From Astrothelium macrocarpum (Eukaryota; Ascomycota; Dothideomycetes; Trypetheliales; Trypetheliaceae): a stretch of DNA of 64,000 nt. Positions 24,560 to 36,900 of the stretch are shown in pieces. Numbering within the stretch: position 1 is the first letter of the stretch; every line of letters begins with the position of its first letter. Below the pieces are notes generated by a model, which was not told where the DNA came from, did no database searches, and saw only the letters and a program-made list of their open reading frames with translations. The stretch is taken from positions 62,001 through 126,000 of the forward strand of contig JAGEMR010000085.1 in assembly GCA_021030915.1 (NCBI GenBank), in the 5' to 3' direction. Both the position numbers and the translations under genes were made by a program.

Positions 24560-27500
24560 TTTCAAATATCTCATCCACATGATCATGGACGAAAAGCCAG
24601 ATTCAAAAAACGTATTTATATAACAACGTTTCAAATCTCCGCATAAAACCCTTTCAATCTTATATAATAAATATACAATCTACATCATACTTTCTAAAAA
24701 TGATAAATTTTCTCATATTAAATATAGATATTTATAAGAAATTACATATATCAAGATCATGTTATTCAATTTCAAAAATGTCTATATAAAAAAATATAAG
24801 ATATTATCCGAAAAAAACGTGTAACGATTTATATAAATTTTCAAATTGGAAGATTGTCGCTGTCTGAAAAAGGAAAATTTTATCAATGCGTTCATTTAAT
24901 CTGAGATTTTACAAAAATCCTTAATGAAAACTGGAATATCGGATCAGAAATAATTGAAATGGCCTATAAAAGATGATATTCTCTTTTTATTTTTATCAAA
25001 GATTAATTATTTTCATGAAATTTATCGCATTCAAATAATCAAATAAATCCTTGATCATAATGACTGATAATGAATAATTCGATTTTATACCGAAGATGCG
25101 TTAGAAATTATGATCTTTTTAAATACTGACTGATAAAAAAATAAAATCTAATGAATTAATTATCTTGAATGTGATTGAAAGATATAATAATGAATAGACC
25201 TATATTAATGGCCATATCTTCCGAAAGATTTTACAATATCGATATCAATTTAAAAATGATTTAGAATATAAATGATGGGCACGATTTATCAGTTCAAAAT
25301 AGAGAAATTTGAAATAATTTTTAAAAAATATTCGGCTGGTCCAAATTTTCCAATAATTTTCCATTATTCCTGGATTCTGAATTCTAATTAAATTAGAGTC
25401 ATTCCACCGGCTCTTGATATTAAAATGCGACGAAATAAAATCACTGAATTATTATATATTGATCTATTAATATAATAGGAATTTCTTATCAATCTATATT
25501 ATATTTGAAATATATGGTTATTTATCTTTCAGAATACGGGTATTTCTATAATTCTGGTGGATGATGCCATAATCCAATATCTTGAATTATTTATTCCGGC
25601 GTTATCTCAGCGAAATTTGGACAACATTTATTATATATTCAAATCGTATAAAATATTCTCGCAAATCACGGATAATGAATAACGATTCGTCTTATTGAAT
25701 AATATCGAAAAAATCTTCTATCTCATTCCAAATTTGAACATCTTTTTTGAGAATCTCAAATATCTTGAATCGTATTATTAGATATTAAAATATCTCCTTC
25801 TCATGAAACGATCATATAATATATAAAAGGAATTATGAGATTATTATTATCGATTTGAGAATTTCTTCATTGAATACGCCGAATATGATATGAGACCGCA
25901 TCCAAATAATATAACGGATGAAGAGCGGTGATTCGCCTACCAACAGTTATGATTTTTCTATATGCGACATTTTCCAGAATTAGGTATAATTTTATCTCGT
26001 AAAGAAGTCAAAAGGGCGAAATCTAGTCCACGGGTTCCGAATAATACGTGTTGATAATAATTTGGAGATCTTGCTATATATATTGATTTTCATATCCCAG
26101 AAATTGTTCGATTTCAAAACGAAGATTCCTATCTGTTTTTTATAATTCAATTTTTGGAATCTTCAAAATCGGATATATAGGATTTGAGATAAAACGATAT
26201 ACGAATAGTTGCAAATATCGTTCATCGGATAAATATGAATCGGGGCATTATCGTTCCCGTATATTTCACTATCACGGCCGGTGGACCGGTATTATTATCA
26301 TAGGATCAATGATAAGGACGTCCCTTTGAAAAGAATTATCTGAATGACCGAGATATATTATTCTTATTTTTCCTATATTATGATTTTCCCAACTCGCGTG
26401 GGAATGATATTATTTCATCTTTTATCAACCGAGATTTCATATCCCATTTTATTGATTTTTATGATCAGATATATTATTTGAAATCTAATCAAATTCATAA
26501 TTTAATAATTTTGATTAAGATTTATCGCATTTTTTCGGTGCGTCTATTAATTCGGACACTATCAAATATAACACGGATATAGGTATGATATATATGGATA
26601 TCTTATATCCATACAGAGAATCTCTTCAAGATATAGAAATTCGATTGTTAAAAATAAATACGGATCTAATTATAAAAAAAGAAAATGTATAACGTCAAAA
26701 TTTGGAATTCGAAACGCTGGCAGAAATTCGGAGTCAATTATAAATTTTCAAAAAATATCCCGTTTGTTTCAAAATTTCAAAAGCGATTATATCAATTCTG
26801 GAAGGAAGATTAATTGATATATAAACACGAACAATTTTAAATACTATTTCGTTAGTGAGTCTAAAATAAGAATTGAAAATGACGATTTCAAGGTTGAAAA
26901 TGAAATATAAAAAATTAGTTATATTTTAATCTGAAATATAAGAAAAAGTTTTAATAATTTTTTCATTTGAAAAAAAATAGAATGAGATTGAAAAAGAAAA
27001 TGAGGTATTATAATCCAATTTTGACAAAATGCGTATAAAGGAAAATGTCATATAAACCGGTCTTACGAATATCCGATCTAATTATGAAATCTTTCAAAAA
27101 AAATATTCACAATTTGCGTAAAAAAAAGATTCGATGATTGATTTTTTTGAATAAAAATGAAATAAATTTAAAAAAGAAAATCAGTTATTATGATCCAATT
27201 TTGATAAAATGCGTATGGAGAAAGGTGTCGTATAAACTAGTCTCAACGAGGCCGCGAATATCCGATCCAACTATAAGATTCTTCAGAAATAATATTTATA
27301 ATTTACACAAAAATATAAGAATCGGTATTAGAAATACGAGTAAAAAATAGCATTTCAATATAAATTTATTCAATATATATAAGACGAATTGAATACAGAT
27401 TCTGAGATTACCATGACAGATAAAGATCTTCCGGGAAAAGTCAAATTATTACACGACAATTTATACCGACAGTTTATAAAGGCATATAATTTCCATTAAT

Positions 27501-28790
27501 AGAAAAAAGAAGATATAAATGAATTTCATTGAATAAAAATTATATTATTATAATATGAAACGGAAATAAAATTTTGAGAAATTAAGAATATCTGTTTGAA
27601 GGAATTGAATATATTTAAAAATACAGACGAAAGGGAATTTGTAGAAATTAAGAATATTCATCAGAAGGAATTGAATGAAATAAAAGACCAGTTTATAAAA
27701 GCCCATAAATAGTCAATATAAATAATCAGAGAAGATATAAATATATGATATGAAATGTATATAAATAGATTACGAGAAGAAAATGAATAAAACGCCAGTA
27801 AAATATTTCAGCTAATTATTGCCAATCACACGAATAGAGAATAAGATCTTGAATATGAATTCATTCAATTCGTAATTCAAATCTATCAATTTTAAAATCA
27901 GAATTTGGATTTTCAAAAATTATTTTCCGATCCGTCTTTCGTTATCTTCCAATATCAAACGCAGAACGAATTATATCAGAATATCAATATGGATATTATC
28001 CAAAATGATATATAGAAGGATGTTAATAATCTTTTTGAATTCCTCCAATTTGGATATAAAGATTCTGATTGATGGAATTCAAATAATTGAAAAATAGCGA
28101 TGAAAAAGGAATTTATTCGATTTGAATGTATTCGGTCTTTTAACGGAAGATTCAACACATTCTAGATTAATATTAAAATTAAAACCTTCATAAAATACGA
28201 AAATAAATTCCAAAAAGAAGCGAAATTTTTTAATATAGAATTCGTCTTTTTTAATGAGAATAACCAGTTACTGAATGTCAATAAAAAGAAAGTTCATGAG
28301 GCTTTTATTCATCAATATAATGGCAAAATCATCAGATTCTGTCTGAGAGGAGAATTTGAAGAAATTAAAAGAATTGAATTCAATAAAAAACGTAAAAATG
28401 ATGAAAATAATAACCGTCGTAATAAATTCTGGAATTATCAATTATCGGATTCAAATCCGTTTTTGGATGAAAATATAGCATCATAGTCCATATTTTTGGC
28501 CAATATCAATCAGAATATCAGAAATCCTTTGAACGGTTCGATGAGAATCCCATAAGATATAGAATTTGTGTATCAAAATCGGATATCTATTATAATCTTA
28601 TTTGCTATAGAAAGTGAAGAAATCCCCTCAATATAAGATGTATTTATTTTTCGGATTCCATGAGACGTTACGTATCTTATCCGTTTATTACAAAACATAT
28701 TCCCAATTCATTTTTTTAAAAAAGACGTCCATCAAAAAAATAACACCCATCAAAAAAATAATACAAAATTTGAAAAATTATAATTATATA
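24560..28790 (+). pseudogene. DUF3723-family protein with long coiled-coil tail, RIP-inactivated
   Basis: Plus-strand frames follow the DUF3723 order: a block around 25,210-25,290 (INGHIFRKILQYRYQFKNDL, then a WARF motif), LLILKCDEIKS near 25,430, NIEKIFYLIPNLNIFFENLKYLE near 25,720, YDMRPHPNNITDEE...MRHFPELG near 25,900-25,990, and the conserved end RPFEKNYLNDRDILFLFFLYY...GNDIISSFINRDF near 26,320-26,440. Then about 2 kb of Lys/Glu/Asn-rich helices form a long coiled coil. DUF3723 proteins are fungal, of unknown biochemical role, and a typical accessory gene of Starship elements. Dense stops and at least two frame changes make this a pseudogene; its length is at the upper end for the family. 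Confidence 0.8.
26983..27316 (+). repeat. Tandem duplication inside the coiled coil
   Basis: Two neighbouring units of about 165 nt (about 26,983-27,150 and 27,151-27,316) both read as a KENxxLxSNFDKMR... heptad-type helix followed by an NIRSNYxIxQK motif. They differ mostly by C/T and G/A changes plus a small insertion in the second copy. This is an internal duplication of the DUF3723 protein tail. Confidence 0.65.
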
Positions 28791-28879
28791 TAAACATCAT
28801 TTTAATAATTCAATAGATTTTTATTAAAAAAATCATTTATTATGAATACGAAAATAGATTACCGTCCTTCGAAAAATAA

Positions 28880-29640
28880 AAGATAAATATCGCTTTCTTA
28901 AATATCATTTATTTAAATTTATATAAATCGATTCTGGAACGCGATGTGGATGGAATTTTCATTCTCATTTTTTATTTAAATATCTTTATTGATCTCGGTC
29001 GGAAATATGATTCCAATATCATTGGTATCCAATTTATATTAATAGAATTGCCGAAATATTCCAGTAATAATTATTTGGATATTGGTGGAGGTTTTGTATA
29101 GACCGAGACGCTGGATGGGGTCGGATATATAGAATCTGCGCCCTAATGAAACTCACGATGATCTGGGATATTCGAATTCACGGCCTCGTCTATTGCGGAC
29201 AATAGCCGAAACTCTACAGGTGCTATATTCTGAGGCATCTCGAACGGTCTTGGCGAAATCATACATTGACGAAAGGGAAATTGATTATTCAAAATTCGAT
29301 CTGACTACATATTGGATATAGACTTTTAATCATCCGGATATGGTAGAATTCCAGATATCATCATTATTGGTTAAATAAATAAAGATGATGATATATTTTC
29401 TATCATATCATCGTCCAATCCAAATATACCATTCGTTTTATTGATACGAATTTCTGGATTTTCATAATTAATATACAAATTCGGGTCATTTTTAATATAA
29501 GATCCTTCCGCCGTTTGACCGATTGGATTTCGTGATTCTGAATTATCGAAAATAGGTTACACAGATATTATATCCGCTATTTCAGTCTACGCCACGATGA
29601 TAAATATTTTTAGGCCCACATATTCCATATTTTTCTATCA
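28880..29640 (-). pseudogene. RIP-inactivated gene of unknown function
   Basis: A minus-strand frame of about 250 codons with RIP-type stops. The best part (29,160-29,560) reads like a soluble protein: DPNLYINYENPEIRINKTN, GILPYPDD, SPRPFEMPQNIAPVEFRLL, SAIDEAVNSNIPDHREF, followed by a Pro/Ser/Thr linker and a basic tail. No domain is recognised. It is convergent with the DUF3723 gene. Start and end are uncertain. Confidence 0.4.
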
Positions 29641-29649
29641 GTTAAATTT

Positions 29650-30470
29650 CAATAATAAACGATACAGAATTACAGAATAACTGACCATATCTCCCAGGGC
29701 TGGTGGCCATACCACCTGATTAAGACTTTTATATACTTTTCATATACCATCAGAATATTGAATTAAAATGGCAATTTGAATATCTTTAATATGATTACAG
29801 AATTAATTGATTTTTTTGAATAAATTAAATGATTATTCTTTTAATATTCATCGGATTCTTTGAATCGAAATCATTTTTTCATTAATTTTTAGAAAAATTT
29901 ATAGATTAATGAATTTAAATGATATATAATTCAATTCTAATTTTATAAAATTTATTAATATAGAATGGGATGATTTTGCCGCGTATTATATGATATCTAT
30001 TATTAATTCAATATAACACAATTTTATTAATCGTTCTTTTTTCAATTTCAGATATATTATATGATTCAAATTTTTATCCAATTCATATCTATTAATTAAT
30101 CAGATTTAATATCTCATTTAAAAAAAATTCGGAATAATCTAAAAATTAATATCAATTTAAAATATAATATTTGTATTAAATCCGGTTTTCGGAAATCCGT
30201 AAAATAAAATTTATATTATAATTTTCATTATAAACGAATTTCAGTCATATATCTATAATTATTTGATCAATAGAATATATCTATAATAATAATTTCATAA
30301 ATTTCTGAAAGAAAATGAAATCTATATTAATTTATTTGATCGTGATCGGATCATAAAATGCGGCAGTAATCTTGTGACGGCTGAATCATACGTTAGGCGT
30401 ATTGATCAATCAATCAGTATTCTTTTTCATTCGGAAGAAATTAATATATATTCTGATTATAAAACGATAG
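29650..30470. other. AT-rich stretch, possibly 5' part of ferric reductase
   Basis: Largely A/T. The first membrane helices of the ferric reductase that follows may be hidden here but cannot be read with confidence. Confidence 0.4.
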
Positions 30471-30479
30471 AATGACAGT

Positions 30480-32110
30480 TCGAACATTTCCATTATATCA
30501 ATCTTATTTATTTTCATTTTCATTCTCGATAATATATTGGCCTCATTCGTCGATATTAATTCATAAAATCAGCTGACCGAGCGTCTGGCGTCCCTATTCT
30601 CGATCAATCTCGTGCCCTTATATTTCGATGAAAGAATGAATTTCTTTTTGAATAATATCTTGAATCTCCCATTGAACCAGATTGGTCTCTCATACCACTG
30701 GATCGGTCGAATATATGCGTTATAAGAGATCTCACACATAATTTTAAATACAGATCTATATCGCCTATACATTATCACAATAAATATATTAATAAATGAT
30801 TTTCTCATATCTTCTTTATTATCTGTTCAATTAATTTCAATTTTTCGCATTTTCTTCTTCTTTTATCATCGTTTTCTTTTTTTATATTCGCTGTTTTTTA
30901 TATGAATTATTCTTTAAAACGCATTTTTTATTGACGATTAATCTATTTGATATTTTTTGGATTCATATTAGAAACGTTTGACGGTTGTATCTGATATATC
31001 TCGCTTCTGCGGCTGCAATATGGCTCTTCCAATATCTATTTTGGATAATATGATATCTATATAGGACTTCTGGACCAGATTCTGGAACCGTGAGCGAAAT
31101 CATCTGTCGTTCTGATAATATGGATATTCCAGTGTAGATAATTTTATTAATAATCAAATTTAAACGGTTCTGGCACGTTCGACCTGGCCAGTACATCTAT
31201 TTTAATGTTCCTATTATATCCCGTTATTATGGGTTAGGCCGTTTTCAGATATACCCATATCTTATTATATAAATGGCAAATCCATTTATATCAAAATGTG
31301 AGGAGTTTACCGTTCTCGTCCAATATAGAAACGGCTTTAGCGTTGATCTGCGACTATATAATAAAAACGCACGCGTAATGATTGATGGTCCTTATAAAGG
31401 CCATTCAAATCTCAAGAGTTATGATAATATGCTTTTGATAGCCAATGATATCGGCATCGCAGTTTATTTATTGGAAATTCGTAGCCTATTTCAAATATAT
31501 GACGATCGTATAATCCGCGTGCGGTGTATAACGCTAATATGGCTGATTGAAAATTTAAATATATGATCATTTTGTATTTTGAATATATTAATATCCTTAA
31601 AGATCAATACGATTATATTCGAGATATTTTTTATGATTTACTAGAATTGGATGAATATTCAATTTTGAATATCATATTCTATATATCAGATTCAAACGGC
31701 ATTTTATCCAACGATAATGGCGGGAAAATGATGGAAATTTATATCCGATACCATTTTTTAATAATAGAAAAACACGAGAATTTAAAAGAAAAGGTCTATT
31801 TTATGAATGATGGCCATTTAGAATTGGAATGGATTCTTAATAAGAAGTATAATACCGAGGCTGGAAATAAAATGTTTTCAAATAAATCAAATCCCCCGAT
31901 GATTATGATTATAGACTGATTATAATCGTCTAATTTACGGACCGCCAAGATTTGAACAGATTATTAAAGAAACATTTCAGATATACAAATTCGATATTAT
32001 TTTTCATGAAATAAATTTCTAACCGGACGAAATAGAGAATAGCCGTCTGATAAGATACCGGTATTCGATGAGCCAATGATGAACGAAATATGCGTATCAT
32101 ATACGAATTC
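30480..32110 (+). pseudogene. Ferric-reductase-like transmembrane protein (FRE), RIP-inactivated
   Basis: Plus strand. Membrane part: hydrophobic ISILFIFIFIL, then NQLTERLASLFSINLVPLYF and the heme-binding helix LSYHWIGRIYAL...ISHIILN with two His about 13 residues apart, then another hydrophobic helix with YHRFLFLYSL. The FAD/NAD part follows from about 31,150: WPVHLF, FQIYPYLII, VMIDGPYKGHSN (GPYG motif), YDNMLLIANDIGIAVYLLEI (the NAD-binding GGIGIT motif mutated), RVRCITLIWLIEN, and near 31,940 GPPRFEQIIKETFQ. Such proteins reduce Fe(III) chelates at the plasma membrane for iron uptake, or produce superoxide. FREs are one of the standard accessory genes of Starships. Minus-strand frames over 30,569-31,196 are shadows. 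Confidence 0.8.
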
Positions 32111-32417
32111 CGGTTAATGAAATATGAACATATGGAGAAATAATATAAGAAACCAATAATTGTCTAATTTAAATAGAATTATATAATATCAATTTATATA
32201 TCTCAACGTGTCCGATTTTTGGATTGAAAGTCATTATATTAGATATATCAGATGATTCGAATTTATCGTATTAATTTTCGGCGATTATGGGATGTTAGAG
32301 AATGAAAGACTGAAAATCGTTATTAAATCATTTTGGATCCCAGATTTTTTCCTTTTGCGGATATTTAAAACCGATCCCTTTTTATGATCATTTAAACAAA
32401 TCTATTATTCCATTTAT

Positions 32418-33014
32418 TTGATCATGGAATTTGTTTTTATAATTCTTCCGAATATATTGATCATGATTGCGCCATTGATGAATCCGTTCATATCATTAAA
32501 TTTATATCAGTCAGTCAATCGAAAATCCAGCGAATCAGAGCGGTATTTAAGCGAATCATTGGATCCACCTCGAATATCCCGCCAGTCCAAACGTAGGGGC
32601 CAGATATCTAATTCGGTCCCTAAAAAAAAACGAATATATGTCACCGATTCGGATTCTGATTCCGATCTGCCTAATCTGAGCCAGATTCTCAGTCGCATAA
32701 TCATGGCTGGCAGACTAGCCCGAAAAGCAAGACTTCATATAAAAGATTCAATTAAATTGAATAATTTTATCTTTCATTCAGAAAGAGGAGACGAAATAGA
32801 CATATACATGATGGACGGCGAAGACTGGCCTATAATAAGGATTTTGAATTCTCGAAAAGTACCGAATGGAATTATAGAATATCTCGTCTAATGGAAAAAT
32901 ATATGATTGATGGAATCTATGATATCCAGAGAAGCAATTTTTGAATTTGAGGAGAACGAAAATAGAATGGAATTGGAGATACAACGGTGTATAAAAATAA
33001 TTATCAAATCTTAA
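32418..33014 (+). pseudogene. Chromodomain-containing protein, lightly mutated
   Basis: A 198-codon frame ends in TAA at 33,012-33,014 with only two RIP-type stops inside the chromodomain. Residues 35-75 are Ser/Asp/Arg-rich with a nuclear-localisation-like stretch (SKRRGQISNSVPKKKRIYV) and an acidic DSDSDSD run. The C-terminal 60 residues match a chromodomain: DWPIIRILNSRKVPNGIIEYL followed by the aromatic-cage Trp-Lys (WKN) and a terminal helix EEAIFEFEENEN-like segment. It would bind methylated histone tails. It may be a stand-alone nuclear protein or a scrap of a chromovirus integrase; no integrase core is present upstream. Confidence 0.55.
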
Positions 33015-33930
33015 TCTTATAATTATAGAAATATATAAATATAATGACCTTATTTACGAAATTTATGATTTTGAAAATTTATTATAATTAATTAAAAAAA
33101 AAAAAAAATAAAAATAAAAAATAAAATTAAAATCTATCTTTATATCGCGAATCATTTTATATAATAAATCAAATTATAAATATTTTATTTTTAAAATAAT
33201 TTCAATTTCATAAATTTATTTATATTTATTTAATTTTATAAGAATTCTATAATTTGATTATTTAAAAATTTTCAGAATTTTTTTTAATTAAAAATTATAT
33301 TAATATCGTAATTTTATTATTTAAATTATAAAAAATCCCCTTTTAATAATATTATAAAATCATTTTATCATAATTTTATTATTGAATTTTTATTATTTCG
33401 GATATTTATATAATAATAATATTCGAATTTCAGAATATCGCCATTATATTAACAAATTATTATTAATTTTATAATTATTATATAAAAATGATTTATTTGA
33501 TATCGTTATATTGATTGATATTTTCCAATCAAAATAATATCAATATTAATATTATTCGTATATTCCATTTAAATATAATATTAATTAATTAATAATATAA
33601 TCTAATTTATATAATATTATATCAGATATTCTCAAATTCTTTTTTCCGATTTAAATGGCTATTATTATATTATTGAATTTAAAAAATATTATTATAATAT
33701 TTATAAATCGGATATTATAATTAAATAAATATAATATTAGAATTTATTATATATTTTAGAAGAATTTATTTTAAATCTTTTATCAATCTATCAAATTTTT
33801 ATTTAAAAATCGTTTTATATTTAAATTTTTTTATTATTTAAAAATTATATATATATGAAATTATTAAAAAATCGTTCATAAAATTGAAAATAGATAAAAA
33901 AATGATCTAATTTTAAAAATGTATTTTATA
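33015..33930. other. AT-rich desert
   Basis: Nearly pure A/T, including long A runs near 33,090-33,120. No gene seen. Confidence 0.7.
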
Positions 33931-33937
33931 TTTCAGA

Positions 33938-36900
33938 TCAATTCTTATCAAATTCGAAACTGAAATAATTTACGGAATCAGAATAATGACCGAAAATCAT
34001 TCTTTATTCTCTTATCGTCACGCAGTTTGTATGATATTCTATAGGCAGCCAAAACAGCTTCTTCAAATCTAATATAATCCACTCGTCAGATATAAATAAA
34101 ATAGACTGTCCTAATTGCAATGATATGTCTGGATTAGTTTTGATGATCCCTTGGTCGATATAAAGATACGAATTATTGGCAGAAAATATGAACTGCCGAA
34201 TAATGATTCCTATTTTAACCGTTATTTATAATTTGCCCGATTCGGCATTTCAGAATTTGACGATTTGGTCCCCAGAATCTGATGCCAGCCGTCTATTGTC
34301 CGATGAGAAGGCCACTGACCGGATCCAGTTACTGTGGCCCTCGAGCGTCGTCTACAACTTGCCCGATTCGGCATTCCAAAATTTGACGGTTTGATCCCCA
34401 GAATCTGATACCAGCCGTCTACCGTCCGATAAGAAGGCCACTGACCGGATCCAGTTATTGTGGCCCTCGAACGTCGTCTATAATTTGCCCGATTCGGCAT
34501 TTCAGAATTTGACGGTTTGATCTTCAGAATCTGATATCAGCCGTCTATCGTCCGATGAGAAGGCCACTGACTGGATCCAACCATTATGACCCTTGAATGT
34601 CGTCCGTAATTTGCCCGATTCGGTATTCTAGAATTTGACGATTTAATCCTCAGAATCTGATACCAGCCGTCTACCATCCGATGAGAAGGCCACTGACAGA
34701 ACCCAATCATTATGGCCTTTGAACGTCGTCTATAATTTATCTGATTCAGCATTTCAGAATTTGACGATTCAATTCTCAGAATCTGATACCAGCCGTCTAC
34801 CGTCCGGTGAGAAGGCCACTGACAGAATCCAACCGTTATGGCCCTTGAATATCGTCCGCAATTTATCCAATTCGGTATTCTAGAATTTGACGATTTGGTC
34901 CCCAGAATCTGATATCAGCTATCTACCGTCTGATAAAAAGGCCACTGATTGGACCGTACCGTTATGATCTTCGAATATTACCAATATAATATTCCATTTT
35001 TCAGATATATTAGATATTAATTATATTTATAAAGGTATCTTTTTTCTGAATTTGATCTTTATTAAATTTTTCGCCAATATAAAAATAAACGTGTTATAAT
35101 ATATTTGAAGAAAGATATGTTCAATGACTGGCCAATTATAAAAAACGAATTATTTTATATTATAAATGAAAACGTATAAATATGAATAATCGCCTATTTA
35201 TATTATGGATTAATTTGAAATCTCAATATATCAAATGATATTATAAAAAAAAGAATTTTATTTGATATTTTTTTCATTTCATTAAAATATAAAAAATCCT
35301 AATTAATGAAAAAATTATTTTGATTATTTTTCTAAAATTATTCTTTTTTTTTTTAAATTTCTTTTTTTGATATAATATTAGATTTAATTTTTTTATATTT
35401 TATGATGATATATATCTATTTATATCATTTTCTGAAAAAAAAATCAAAAATTCAAATTGAATAATTAAAAGAATTTTATTAGAAATTTTCTATATCTAAT
35501 TAAAGGTCTCTAATTAATGAAAAAGGTATTCTTTCAAAAATAGATATATTTGGCCATTATTCTATAATTATATATTATTCTTCTATAAATATCGGATCCA
35601 ATATAAATAAGAATATTGAATATCTGAAAGAAAATATTATTCGATCAAATTATTTTTTATATTAATAATGAATATTTCTGAATAATATATATTGTAAATA
35701 TCTCGTTTAAAAAAAATAATCATAAATCATATATAATGGTCGGCTAATATTTTATATATTTCTATTTCATTTATATAGAAATTAATATTCTTATATCTAT
35801 TTTTATTAAGAAGGAAATTCTGAAATGAAAGATGATAAAAACGAAATGAAAATTTCTCATTCATAGATATATCCAGAATAAAATATAAATCCTTTAATAT
35901 CTGATTGATTGAATTTTTTGATTCAAAAAATAATCTATTTAATGAAAATACGGAAAACGGTAAAAATAGAATGATAATATTTTTAAGAATCAATTTTAAT
36001 ATATGATAGAATTTTTATTTTTCTATTTTCATAAATCCCAATGGGATAGAATTTTTAAAGACGGTAATATAGATCTCGTTGAAATGCTTTTCAGGATACT
36101 ATTCGGATATTATAATAATATTTTTAATTCCCTTTATGATATCATCAAATCTTTTGAATGTATATTATTATTCTTCATGAATGAATTTATAAATAATTAT
36201 AGTTCATATGAATAATCCTTTTACGATTTGAATTATTGTATTAATAACCTTCTCATCTGACCAATCAGTAAAAAGAGAATATTCATCTGCAATATTTTTA
36301 AAATTCCATTTTAAAAATAAAGAAATATCGTAATCTATAGTCGATTACGATATATTATAAAGAATAAAATCTTTATATTTCAAATTCTATAATTTAAAGA
36401 AATTATATCAAATTGGAATCTCAGATTTATTTATTAGAAAAATTTATAATTGAATTATTTTTAATATCTGAATATTCGTGAATAATTAAAAGATCATTCT
36501 AATATTTTGGGCATTTTCGTATTTATCAAATATATCGATCATAATAATATATAAGATATAATATTCATTTTTTTATAATTTTGATAATGGACTGAGGATT
36601 AACGTTTGTCATTAATCGCGGAGAAATAAATTTATGATATCATTATATTCTGAAACGGCATCAGAAATGTATTGGTATAAAGTAGATATATTATCAATAA
36701 ATTATATAATGATATTTGTGATGAATTTATATATATTTCCAATATCCTTTCTATCCCGAACGAAGAAGAAATTTGTCCCTAATCGACACTAATCGGTATA
36801 TCTTCGCGCGGCTGTATGAACGATTGTTGACTTTCCTGTACCAGCCCAGCCGCTCAGCCAGAAGATACGACTCTCGTCATTTCTATCAGTCCAACTATAT

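Noticed and set aside
30569..31196. Two minus-strand frames (79 and 77 codons) read first as an unknown gene
   Set aside because: The plus strand carries a ferric-reductase membrane domain in the same interval, with matching order and motifs; the minus frames are shadows.
34220..34960. Regular repeats that might suggest a CRISPR-like or satellite array
   Set aside because: The 126-bp units translate into WD40 repeats; CRISPR does not occur in fungi.
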